64,000 nucleotides of DNA from Dyella terrae (lineage in GTDB: Bacteria; Pseudomonadota; Gammaproteobacteria; Xanthomonadales; Rhodanobacteraceae). The notes beneath the pieces were generated by a model that saw only the letters and a program-made list of their open reading frames with translations, ran no database searches and was not told the DNA's origin. The stretch is from positions 1,178,001-1,242,000 of the forward strand of contig NZ_SIZZ01000001.1 in assembly GCF_004322705.1 (NCBI RefSeq), in the 5' to 3' direction. A program made the translations under genes and the position numbers. This document shows, piece by piece, positions 1-8,521 of the stretch; position 1 is the stretch's first letter; every line of letters starts with the position of its first letter.

Positions 1-387
1 TTAGTTGACCTTTCCAGTCAACTTGACGTCTTCAATCGCCTGCATCGCTACAGTGAAGCCGTTCAGCTCGTCGAGCAGATCAAAGAAGCGAGCCAATATC
101 TCTTGGAGCTCGATCTGGTGAACGATGAACTCCGCGTAAGGGGGTTTACCGCCAAAGAGCGTGACAAAGCGCAGAAGGAGTACACGGAGGCGGAAAAGCG
201 CCTTGGGGAGAACGGCGACGTCGTTCTTGTATCAGTGGAAAACGTGAACGCCCTTCGCAAGGCTTTTCCGAACTACTTTGCAGACACCACTCTCTTCATA
301 GCAACACTTGACGAAGTGCTGGCCTGGGAATCCGACGAAGTGAATAACCTCCTGATCGAATGGCTCAGTAAACGCCCTGAAGAATAA
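1..387 (+). CDS. C-terminal part of a probable RelA/SpoT-domain protein (5' end outside the window)
   Basis: The reading frame is open from base 1 to a TAA at 385-387, giving about 128 residues with no start of its own, so it is the tail of a gene that begins to the left. A TTG at 103 is in frame but has no reason to be a start. The visible part is acidic and helical and ends with the pattern VLVSVENVNALRKAFPNYF, then an F-A-D-T-T stretch. From memory this resembles the C-terminus of stand-alone RelA/SpoT-domain proteins, which make (p)ppGpp or related alarmones; the catalytic domain would lie off the window. The assignment is recognition of a short pattern and not a demonstrated match. It sits in the low-G+C block with two other accessory genes. 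Confidence 0.5.
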   Translation, partial: LVDLSSQLDVFNRLHRYSEAVQLVEQIKEASQYLLELDLVNDELRVRGFTAKERDKAQKEYTEAEKRLGENGDVVLVSVENVNALRKAFPNYFADTTLFIATLDEVLAWESDEVNNLLIEWLSKRPEE

Positions 388-585
388 GTCATGCAATAGA
401 ACGGTTCGTTCTTATCAATCTCCATATGATCGCACCACTTGTGATCCTAGATTCTTCCATCACAACACCGAACAGCTGCTTCGATAATTCAGCGCACATG
501 CTGTTGGGCCGAGTTGATGGACCGCACGCGGCACGTCTCGGCCCGATGCATGGATAGCGTAAGCTGCGCGTGACCGGCGGTGCTT

Positions 586-620
586 AAGTGAGGGATTGAA
601 CCTGCAATCCCCTGCCACTT
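586..620 (-). terminator. Imperfect hairpin at the 3' end of the 619-1329 gene
   Basis: GGGATTG (592-598) and CAATCCC (605-611) form a perfect 7-bp inverted repeat with a 6-base loop, extended by AAGTG/CACTT at 586-590 and 616-620. It abuts the stop codon of the minus-strand gene. There is no downstream T-run, so it is at best a weak terminator or an RNA-stabilising stem. Confidence 0.3.
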
Positions 621-1329
621 ACCCCGCAGGTTCGGTCACGAATTCCAATAGTTCACGCCCAACCAGTGAAATGATCATCCGCTGAAAATTACTGGAAGCT
701 AGACGAGTTCCGGCACGATAGTCGTTAGTGAGCAAGCCGCGCGAGTTAAGGTCCCTGAGAACTAGCGCAAGGTATTCGCGGTCAACCCCATCGAGGGCCA
801 CCAGCTGAGCGAGTCGCTCCAGTGCCTTGTCATCCGACATGTCCACCATGCCTGCGTCAACCCCGAACAACTTGTCGCCGTAAATTTTCAGAACAACAAA
901 GTGCGATGCGTCCAGTTCATCGACTAACCGAATGAAAAGACGTTTCCGTTCAGCCGGTGCATCTAGTACAGCCGAGTTTGCTACGCATGCAAGTAGACGC
1001 GTTCTCTTTTCGCTGGAAGCCGAACGCCTGCCAGATTCGATGGCCGCAAATACAACGTCCTGGAAGCCCTCGTCATTTGCAAGGCTCGTTGCGGAAATTC
1101 CGCGTTGCTCAAGCGCATTGATAGCGTTCGCAACTTGCTCAAGAAATTCTTGAGTGCGGCGCTGCGCAGGGCTAACGATGGCGAGCTGCACAGCCTCGGA
1201 CAGAAACGGGCCAACAAGGGGCACCGATCCAAGGCCTGCTTTGACAGCCATTGAGTGAATCACATCGCCGGCGGTCGCACGAGAATCGGGAGCAGTCAAT
1301 CGGCCGTCTTTGCTCATTTCATGGTCCAT
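619..1329 (-). CDS. Hypothetical protein, accessory region, 236 aa
   Basis: I cannot name this gene. The product starts with about 30 polar residues, then has a glycine/proline-containing hydrophobic stretch (GLGSVPLVGPFLSEAVQLAI, about residues 33-52). A mostly helical domain follows with an early charged PAQRRTQEFLEQ segment, a middle EKRTRLLACVANSAVL segment and a late VDELDASHFVVLKIYGD segment. That order resembles an unnamed family often met in genomic islands, but I know no function for it. The start ATG at 1329 overlaps by 11 bases the end of a short upstream frame (1319-1501). Base composition is clearly more A+T-rich than in the core genes to the right. A membrane-associated or immunity-type role would be speculation. 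Confidence 0.6.
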   Translation of the reverse strand: MDHEMSKDGRLTAPDSRATAGDVIHSMAVKAGLGSVPLVGPFLSEAVQLAIVSPAQRRTQEFLEQVANAINALEQRGISATSLANDEGFQDVVFAAIESGRRSASSEKRTRLLACVANSAVLDAPAERKRLFIRLVDELDASHFVVLKIYGDKLFGVDAGMVDMSDDKALERLAQLVALDGVDREYLALVLRDLNSRGLLTNDYRAGTRLASSNFQRMIISLVGRELLEFVTEPAG

Positions 1330-1501
1330 GAAGGAATGCCAAGCTTGCGAACGATATCAAGCCCGACAGGAGCTGCACCTCAGTAAGGTCAACTTCCTTT
1401 TGAACTTGCTCTTTCGAGAATAGCTCAAGTGCCTCATCACGACTTTCTGACGGGCGCTTGCTGATAACTGTGTCGTCGATAGTCCCATCGATTGATTCAA
1501 A
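1319..1501 (-). pseudogene. Coding-like frame without a start codon, possible 5'-truncated gene
   Basis: Sixty sense codons are open between an upstream TGA (1502-1504) and a TGA at 1319-1321. The conceptual peptide is acidic and ordinary in composition (for example SRDEALELFSKEQVQKEVDL) but has no ATG or TTG, and its only GTG lies 17 codons from the end. It overlaps the start of the next gene by 11 bases, as translationally coupled genes do. The most likely reading is the decayed 3' end of a gene that once preceded the 236-aa protein; chance is not excluded. Confidence 0.25.
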
Positions 1502-1751
1502 TCATTGCGTGCGATCCCGCCCTGACCCGAACTGACTCACGGTATATGCGTTACTTTCAGCAACATCCCTCGCACAGCATTGAGGGATACTGTCGTATCT
1601 GCGAGCCCCAGTTGAATAGGGTAGTAATGGTGAGACTCTCCGATGATTGGCAATCGGCCGCCATTAGATCCCTTGGCAACGCCCGCACTACCGAACGTAT
1701 GTCAGCTCGAAAATTTGCGCACAAGCGATCTGAAAGAGTCCGCAGTTAACT
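1330..1751. other. Gap of about 420 bp with no confident gene
   Basis: Apart from the start-less minus frame at 1319-1501, this stretch holds only a plus-strand frame ending at 1749. It could begin at TTG 1492 or ATG 1546 and contains a C-x2-C pair (GYCRICE). It has no visible ribosome site and its arginine-rich, low-complexity end is unlike a real protein, so I do not call it. The gap is A+T-rich compared with the core genome. Confidence 0.4.
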
Positions 1752-3062
1752 TCACTCTGGATCTTCAGAGGCTCCCGCAACAGCGGCAGCTGCAGCTGCC
1801 GCAGGTGCCGTCTTTATTGTTTTCGCGACCGATAGGGCACGACCAGCAAAATCTTTCATCTGCTCGGCAAACCCGGGCACAACCCTTAACGCTTCTTTTA
1901 CTGCGCTTGAAGACAGCAGCTCGTGCCACGGACTTCCATGTGTCTCGGTTTCTACAAGCCTCAGAGGCAATTCATCTAGTCGATTAAGAGCAGATGCGAG
2001 AAGGCGCGCCTCCATGTCCTTGTCAAATCGAGCGGCCTCACGACGGAAGCCCTCGTAAGCCCGCGAGATGGACGCCTTGAATGCGTAATCTTCAGCGAGC
2101 CTGAATCTCTGCCCGATCTGCTTTGTTGCCAACCAGGCAAACCAAACCGGCGCGCCCACCGAAAGCAGAGACAATAGTAGATTCAAGATAATCACTGCGC
2201 TGGACGCACTTGGCAGTTTTATCAAATCAGACAATGCATGGAGCTGATGAGATCCGAAATAGCTACCAGCCCCCAGCGCAACCAACAATCCCAGGACCCA
2301 AACCCACATTGACTTAGACAATGTGTCTGAGCGTTCATTGAATGCTGCAGCCAAACCTACGCTTGTGGCAGCTGAGTAAGCTGTCTCACAGCGCTGAAGC
2401 ACTGCAATCGCCTCCTGGGAACTTTGGCTGAGACTATATTCAGCAGCATTAGCCTTATCCCGAAGACCTGAAAGAAGCCCGATATCCTCATTCGCGCCAA
2501 GCAGTAGATCTGATATCTGTTGGCGCGCATCTGATAGCGACTCTAGATCAGTTGGCAATTGGTCTGCGGCTTCATATGCCTTTTCAATTCGCTCGACCAT
2601 CGAAGTCAACGAGATTGATTTTGGTTCCAGCGACTTGAGCCGGGCTTCGAGGCCACGCAGTTGCTGAGTAGTCTTGCGCAGTTTTTCTGAAGCTTCCGAT
2701 TGAAGATCTCGTACCAGAGCCGGTGCGAGGACATTCCTCAATCCTTGCAGAGTCAGCATGTAGGCGGGAACTGCCAGACCAGCATTGGACCACATGTTCG
2801 GGATCGTCTGGCCGCGCAGATGGGCTAGTCTACGGACGTAATCGTTTATCTTAGATTCGGCATCACCAAGATCTTCCACACCCTTCTCATCAATCAGCTC
2901 GACGATCGACTCCGCCTCAGCGGCTAACTCTGCTCTTGTAAGACCAGGAAATGACCAATTGTTGTGTATATTTCCGAGCGGCTCGTCATTGGGTAGTGCC
3001 GACTCAAGCGCGCTGACAACATGCTCGAGTTCTGCCTTAACCTTTTGAAGTACTTCGTTCAT
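1752..3062 (-). CDS. Coiled-coil protein with two central membrane segments, hypothetical, 436 aa
   Basis: No family recognised. I chose the ATG at 3062 over a GTG at 3080 because AAGGGGG sits 6-7 bases upstream of it. The N-terminal half (to about residue 240) is long-helical and probably coiled-coil, rich in Leu/Glu/Lys/Gln, including a Glu-Ala-Arg-Leu-Lys-Ser-Leu-Glu-type heptad region. Two hydrophobic segments follow (one starting WVWVLGLLVALGAG, the second around AVIILNLLLSLLS), then a charged RRE-rich region and an alanine run of nine residues near the C-terminus. The layout suggests an inner-membrane protein with large cytoplasmic domains. It lies between the hypothetical gene at 619-1329 and an intact tRNA-Ser, at the edge of the A+T-rich block, so it is likely island cargo. 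A defence or mobile-element role is possible but nothing in the sequence proves it. Confidence 0.75.
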   Translation of the reverse strand: MNEVLQKVKAELEHVVSALESALPNDEPLGNIHNNWSFPGLTRAELAAEAESIVELIDEKGVEDLGDAESKINDYVRRLAHLRGQTIPNMWSNAGLAVPAYMLTLQGLRNVLAPALVRDLQSEASEKLRKTTQQLRGLEARLKSLEPKSISLTSMVERIEKAYEAADQLPTDLESLSDARQQISDLLLGANEDIGLLSGLRDKANAAEYSLSQSSQEAIAVLQRCETAYSAATSVGLAAAFNERSDTLSKSMWVWVLGLLVALGAGSYFGSHQLHALSDLIKLPSASSAVIILNLLLSLLSVGAPVWFAWLATKQIGQRFRLAEDYAFKASISRAYEGFRREAARFDKDMEARLLASALNRLDELPLRLVETETHGSPWHELLSSSAVKEALRVVPGFAEQMKDFAGRALSVAKTIKTAPAAAAAAAVAGASEDPE

Positions 3063-3201
3063 TAAATCCCCCTTATTCACACTATCCCTAGTTCGACCGA
3101 ATATAGGTGATATGCGCGCGACAGAAAATCTGTCATTCCGACGGCAGAACTCGCACCCCGGGTGGGGCAGCAGGAACTAGACGAAAGGATTGGGAACTAA
3201 G

Positions 3202-3223
3202 TTGGTTCGACGTTGAGAACCAA
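3202..3223 (-). other. Perfect 7-bp inverted repeat just downstream of tRNA-Ser
   Basis: TTGGTTC at 3202-3208 and GAACCAA at 3217-3223 flank an 8-base loop, 17 bases beyond the 3' end of the tRNA. There is no T-run. It could be a 3' processing or termination stem, or an arm site of a former attachment region. Confidence 0.35.
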
Positions 3224-3239
3224 ATGCAGAAGGCTAATT

Positions 3240-3329
3240 TGGCGGAAGGGGTGGGATTCGAACCCACGGGAAGGTCTCCCTTCCGACGGTTTTCAAGACC
3301 GTTGCAATCGACCACTCTGCCACCCTTCC
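3240..3329 (-). tRNA. tRNA-Ser (anticodon UGA), complete, CCA encoded
   Basis: Read on the minus strand, the gene folds as a class II tRNA. The acceptor stem is GGAAGGG/CCCTTCC with discriminator G and an encoded CCA. The anticodon stem is ACGGT/ACCGT around loop CTTGAAA (anticodon TGA). A long variable arm (GGAAGG-GAGA-CCTTCC) marks serine or leucine type, and the T arm is GTGGG-TTCGAAT-CCCAC. All stems pair, so it should be functional. Its 5' half differs from the truncated tRNA-Ser at 3446-3486 except for the 13 bases around the anticodon. Confidence 0.95.
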
Positions 3330-3445
3330 GAGGTGCGCGGGACGCCATTGCAACGTCCGTGGATTTTTCTTCGCAAACAACAGTTTTGGAAACTGATGCA
3401 TTAAAGATAACTACTTGTTTTTGCTGGTGATTTTTAACTCACAAA

Positions 3446-3486
3446 GTTTTCAAGACCGGTGCCTTAAACCGCTCGGCCACTCTTCC
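3446..3486 (-). pseudogene. Truncated tRNA-Ser(UGA): 5' half only
   Basis: On the minus strand the sequence begins GGAAGAGTGGCCGAGCGG and runs through the D arm and the anticodon CTTGAAA, like a normal serine tRNA. After the AC that follows the anticodon loop it changes to TTTGTGAG and A+T-rich DNA, with no variable arm, T arm or 3' acceptor strand. It cannot make a tRNA. It directly follows serS, where a native serine tRNA would plausibly sit, and its last 13 bases (CGGTCTTGAAAAC) are identical to the same part of the intact tRNA at 3240-3329. This is the pattern left by recombination in an anticodon loop. Confidence 0.85.
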
Positions 3487-3561
3487 GTAACTTTCAGTGA
3501 TCGTGAGGCAAGTGGCCCATCGTACCTCAATGGGTCGCCATCGATACGATCTTCAACGAAA

Positions 3562-4939
<1,378 letters not shown>

Positions 4940-4945
4940 CGGGGC

Positions 4946-5521
4946 TCAGAGCGAACGGCGCTCGGCCCGTCCCATCCACCAGGCCATCGCCGCGCCGGCA
5001 ATGATCCAGCCAACCAGTTGCTCGATCAGCGCCGCCAGGGTGAAGTCGGTCGGGAACCGGTACCAGTTCCAGTACGGCAACAGATTGGACAGCCAGCCGA
5101 AGATCGCCAGCACTGCCGCCACGGTGACGCGCCGACTGAAGCTCCATGCGGCCAGGCCCATCACGAAGGCCAGCGCCAAGGCCGACAACGTGTCCGACGC
5201 CCACTGACGCGCGAGTTGCGGGCCCATCTGCGTCATGTCATCGCCCTGCGGCAGATAGACCATGAAGGCGTAGGGATTGCTCTTGGTTTTTTCCGCGTAA
5301 GCCGCCGTGGCCGCCTTGTCGGACATTTTGGCCGGATCGAACGACGGCAGGATGTAGATGCCCGCCTGCGGCCCCAGCCCTTCATGCAGGCTGGTCAGTA
5401 CCTTGTCTTCGGCCGTCGGGAATTGCATTCCCATCATACCAAGGCCCAGCACCATGTGCGCGACGGCGCCCCAGATGAACATCACGATGCCGCCGATAAT
5501 GCCTGCAACGAGTACACGCAT
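4946..5521 (-). CDS. Conserved small membrane protein of unknown function
   Basis: 191 residues from the ATG at 5521, which follows a good ribosome site (GAGGGGAAGG); an upstream GTG at 5542 is less likely. One N-terminal membrane segment (VLVAGIIGGIVMFIWGAVAH) is followed by a roughly 80-residue polar domain carrying YAEKTKSNPYAFMVYLPQG. Three hydrophobic segments follow, the last ending AGAAMAWWMGRAERRSL. This suggests one external domain held between membrane spans. I do not recognise a named family. It lies between serS and a DsbA-fold gene, with its own terminator. Confidence 0.8.
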   Translation of the reverse strand: MRVLVAGIIGGIVMFIWGAVAHMVLGLGMMGMQFPTAEDKVLTSLHEGLGPQAGIYILPSFDPAKMSDKAATAAYAEKTKSNPYAFMVYLPQGDDMTQMGPQLARQWASDTLSALALAFVMGLAAWSFSRRVTVAAVLAIFGWLSNLLPYWNWYRFPTDFTLAALIEQLVGWIIAGAAMAWWMGRAERRSL

Positions 5522-5600
5522 GTCCTTCCCCTCCTCTCCCAAAGGTGGGTCGAGCCTATGCCGGGCTGCGCGCCGCTCGCAAGGTCATGCGCAACAGGGC

Positions 5601-6230
5601 TCAGGCCTTGCGAGCGACGCCTATGGGAAGTCCGGTAATGCGCTTCATTTCCGAATCGTCGAACAGGCCGCGGTCGCGAAGATAGGCCATCGCGAAGTCG
5701 TGGGCGTCGCCACCCCAGAAGAGCTGGCCATCGATGGACAAGGTGGGCACGCCATAGACACCCGCGGCAATGGCCGCTTCGGTGTTCTCGCGCAGTTGCT
5801 GCTTCACGAGCGGGTCGGCCAGCGCCGCGACGGGATCGGCGATCCCCAAGGGGGCGGCGACCGATTGCAGCGACTCAGCGGTATCGGCAACCTGACCCTG
5901 CGCCCATATCCAGCTGAAGATCGCGTCGACTGCCTCAATCGTATTGCCCGCTGCAATACTCAGCCGAAGCGAGGCCAGGGGGTTGAACGGATGCTGCGGG
6001 GGAAAGCGCAGCGGTTGGCCGGCCTCGCGTGCACGCCACAGCACGAAGCGGTAGCTGAATTCGCGTTTGGCGGGGATCTCGGCGGGCCCTTTCTGACCGA
6101 CGTGATCGAGCACGCTGGCAAACAGGATCGGGTGAAGCGTCACCTGCTGCGTTTGCGCCAGCGCCTTGATCTTCGGCCATTGCAGCCACGCAAAGGGCGA
6201 GATGAAGTCGAAATACCAGATCACGCTCAT
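5601..6230 (-). CDS. DsbA-fold oxidoreductase, 2-hydroxychromene-2-carboxylate isomerase-like
   Basis: 209 residues with the thioredoxin-fold start MSVIWYFDFISPFAW. In this kappa-class GST/HCCA isomerase family the Ser of D-F-I-S-P (about residue 11) replaces the Cys pair of DsbA and binds glutathione. The C-terminal part has AAGVYGVPTLSIDGQLFWGG, the conserved cis-Pro loop and following strand. Known members isomerise 2-hydroxychromene-2-carboxylate in naphthalene breakdown, but no such catabolic genes are nearby, so the true substrate is unknown. It starts 28 bases after the end of rarA and is probably co-transcribed with it. Confidence 0.88.
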   Translation of the reverse strand: MSVIWYFDFISPFAWLQWPKIKALAQTQQVTLHPILFASVLDHVGQKGPAEIPAKREFSYRFVLWRAREAGQPLRFPPQHPFNPLASLRLSIAAGNTIEAVDAIFSWIWAQGQVADTAESLQSVAAPLGIADPVAALADPLVKQQLRENTEAAIAAGVYGVPTLSIDGQLFWGGDAHDFAMAYLRDRGLFDDSEMKRITGLPIGVARKA

Positions 6231-6257
6231 GCAGGCTTCCCTTGAAGATATGGACGT

Positions 6258-7589
6258 CTATTTCTCGCGCGCCTGCTTGCGCGCTTCGCGCAGGCTCAGC
6301 AACTTCTCGCGCAACTTGAGTTCGAGGCCACGTTCGACAGGCTCGTAAAACACCGTGCCGTCGAGTGCGTCGGGCAGGCATTGCTGTCCCAGCGCGATAC
6401 CACCTTCGGCGTCGTGGTCGTACTGGTAATCCTTACCGTAGCCCAGCCCCTTCATCAGGCGTGTCGGCGCATTGCGCAGGTGCATCGGAACGTCCAGCGT
6501 GCCGGTTTCCGATACGACGGCGCAGGCCTGGTTGTACGCCTTGTAGGCCGCATTGCTTTTGGGCGCGATCGCCAGCCAGATCGCCAGCTGGGCCAGGCCA
6601 AGCTCGCCCTCGGGGCTACCGAGGCGCTCGTAGGTATCCCAGGCATCCAGCGCCATGCGCCAGGCGCGCGGCTCGGCAAGGCCCACGTCTTCGACCGCCA
6701 TGCGCGTCATGCGGCGCGCCAGATAAAGGGGATCGACGCCGCCATCGAGCATGCGGCACAGCCAGTAGATCGCGGCATCCGGGTCGGACGAGCGGACGGA
6801 CTTATGCAGCGCCGAGATCTGGTCGTAGAACTGCTCACCGCCCTTGTCGAAACGACGCGTGCGATCGGCCAGCACCTGTTCGAGCGTGGCGTCATCGATG
6901 GTGTTGTCCTGGGCCAGCTCGGCCGCAATCTCGAGCAAGGTCAGCGCACGACGTACATCGCCATCGGCGGCACGACCGATCAGGTGCAGGGATGCGTCAG
7001 ATATCTGCAGTTGCTGGTCGCCCAGGCCACGCTCGGTATCTTCGAGCGCCCGCCGCAACGCCGCAACGATGTCGCCCCCGGATACCGCTTCGAGCACATG
7101 CACGCGGCAGCGCGACAGCAACGCGGAGTTGAGTTCGAAGGACGGGTTTTCGGTGGTGGCGCCGACGAAGATGATCACGCCGCGCTCGATATGCGGCAGG
7201 AACGCATCCTGCTGGGCCTTGTTGAACCGATGCACTTCGTCGACGAAAAGCACGGTGCGCCGACCCTGGGCAAAATTGGCTTCAGCCTCAGCCAGCGCCT
7301 TGCGCACCTCAGGCAGGCCGGAAAGCACGGCGGAGATGGCGCGAAAATCGGCATCGGCGTAGCGCGCCACCAGCAACGCCAGCGTGGTCTTGCCGCAACC
7401 GGGTGGCCCCCACAGGATCATCGAATGCACGCGCCCGGCTTCCAGCGCGCGACGCAGGGCCTTGCCCGGCGCCAGCACGCGCTGCTGGCCGACAATCTCG
7501 TCAAGGCTGCGCGGACGCATGCGCTCGGCGAGAGGCTTGAGATCGTCGGGTTCGGGGAAGAGACCGGGGGAGGAGCTGCTCAAGGACAT
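6258..7589 (-). CDS. rarA: Replication-associated recombination protein A (AAA+ ATPase)
   Basis: RarA/MgsA acts at stalled replication forks and single-strand gaps, a relative of clamp-loader subunits. The 443-residue protein has Walker A GPPGCGKT at residues 61-68, Walker B VLFVDEVHRFNKAQQ near 120, an SRCRVHVL arginine-finger region and the C-terminal tetramerisation part with YGKDYQYDHD, all standard for the family. The ATG at 7589 has GGGGA just upstream. It follows lolA by 45 bases on the same strand; the order ftsK-lolA-rarA is conserved in this bacterial group. Confidence 0.97.
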   Translation of the reverse strand: MSLSSSSPGLFPEPDDLKPLAERMRPRSLDEIVGQQRVLAPGKALRRALEAGRVHSMILWGPPGCGKTTLALLVARYADADFRAISAVLSGLPEVRKALAEAEANFAQGRRTVLFVDEVHRFNKAQQDAFLPHIERGVIIFVGATTENPSFELNSALLSRCRVHVLEAVSGGDIVAALRRALEDTERGLGDQQLQISDASLHLIGRAADGDVRRALTLLEIAAELAQDNTIDDATLEQVLADRTRRFDKGGEQFYDQISALHKSVRSSDPDAAIYWLCRMLDGGVDPLYLARRMTRMAVEDVGLAEPRAWRMALDAWDTYERLGSPEGELGLAQLAIWLAIAPKSNAAYKAYNQACAVVSETGTLDVPMHLRNAPTRLMKGLGYGKDYQYDHDAEGGIALGQQCLPDALDGTVFYEPVERGLELKLREKLLSLREARKQAREK

Positions 7590-7634
7590 TCCCCGATCAT
7601 AACGCGGCCGGGGAATGACCGTGGCGGGGCGGGC

Positions 7635-8294
7635 TCAGTTCTTCAGCGGCGCCGTCTGCATCACCGGCGCATCGCCGATCACATCGGCGCCCTTCGGCGG
7701 CACGAAATTGAACGTGGCCGGCGGGATGGACGGATTGCGCTGCCAGGCGGAAAAGCGGATATCGGTGACGGCCCCGAGCTGGTCGCGGAACGTCATGCGG
7801 GCCAGGCCATTGGCATCGAATCCCAGGTCGGCGTAATCGAACTGCGGATCCTTGCCCGTCGACGTCAGACGCAGCCAGACCAGGCCATCGCGCTCGCCCT
7901 GCTCCACCACCTTGAAGTCGCGATCCATCTGCTTGAGATCGGTCAGCACGGTGAGCGGGCTGTGGGCCTCTTCAGTGCTCTGGACGCGCACGGTGACCTG
8001 CTCGAGTTCCGGGTCGTACAGCCACACGCGGCTGCCATCGGCCACGATGGTCTGCTTGTAGGGCGTGGTCGTGTCCCAACGGAACTGGCGCGGCGCTTCG
8101 AGCGCCAGCGTGCCGCTGCTGGCCTTGCCGGGATGGCCGGTCGCGTCAGTCAGGGTCTGGGTAAACTTGCCGGTGAGCGAGTGCAGGCCCTGGGCAAAGA
8201 CGTCCAGCCGCGCGCGGGCCGGGCCACTGGCGGCCTGGGCGGTGGCGCACAGCGTCAGCGCGAGCGTGGCAGTGAAAGCGATGAAGCGGTTCAT
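7635..8294 (-). CDS. lolA: Outer-membrane lipoprotein carrier protein (periplasmic chaperone)
   Basis: LolA takes mature lipoproteins from LolCDE across the periplasm to LolB. The start is the ATG at 8294 (219 residues) because it opens a classic signal peptide, MNRFIAFTATLALTLCATAQA with cleavage after AQA; a longer frame upstream has no such feature. The mature part shows the family pattern: an N-terminal LTGKFTQTLTD strand, PRQFRWDTTTPYKQTIVADG and a central VWLYDPELEQVTV. It lies between ftsK and rarA. Confidence 0.97.
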   Translation of the reverse strand: MNRFIAFTATLALTLCATAQAASGPARARLDVFAQGLHSLTGKFTQTLTDATGHPGKASSGTLALEAPRQFRWDTTTPYKQTIVADGSRVWLYDPELEQVTVRVQSTEEAHSPLTVLTDLKQMDRDFKVVEQGERDGLVWLRLTSTGKDPQFDYADLGFDANGLARMTFRDQLGAVTDIRFSAWQRNPSIPPATFNFVPPKGADVIGDAPVMQTAPLKN

Positions 8295-8422
8295 GGGATC
8301 CCTGTTCCGTGGTGCGCGGGTGCCGCATTGTGGCGCCCATGGGCTTAATGGTGGCGGAGTGAGGCCGGGCGCGGTGAGGCTGGGCGCGGCACGTCCCGTG
8401 AATCCGCCCGCTGCGCGGGCCG

Positions 8423-8494
8423 TGAATGGTAAATGGGAAGAGCCGGCCTGGGTGAAGGTGCGCTCCGCTTTTTCCATTCACCATTCACCATTCA
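8423..8494. repeat. Tandem and inverted CCATTCA/TGAATGG repeat between ftsK and lolA
   Basis: Three exact tandem copies of CCATTCA (8474-8494) face inverted copies TGAATGG and TAAATGG at 8423-8436. The two arms can pair over about 15 bases with two or three mismatches, giving a long stem around a loop of about 30 bases. It is immediately followed by GGCGGC-GTCA-GCCGCC (8497-8512) next to the ftsK stop. This could be a dispersed intergenic repeat or a terminator-like structure downstream of ftsK. Confidence 0.7.
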
Positions 8495-8521
8495 CAGGCG
8501 GCGTCAGCCGCCGGCCCCACC

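Noticed and set aside
580-640. Possible 3' end of a tRNA or tmRNA on the minus strand (contains GGTTCAATCCC)
   Set aside because: The T stem does not pair and no acceptor partner is present; the sequence is better explained as a 7-bp hairpin at the gene end.
1546-1749. Small plus-strand frame with a C-x2-C pair
   Set aside because: No ribosome site, skewed Arg-rich end, and no recognisable family; not called.
6381-8348. Long plus-strand frame opposite rarA and lolA
   Set aside because: Same shadow effect; composition is abnormal and both opposing genes are certain.
8474-8494. Tandem heptamers as a possible CRISPR remnant
   Set aside because: Repeat unit is 7 bases with no spacers and no cas gene nearby; it is a simple tandem repeat.
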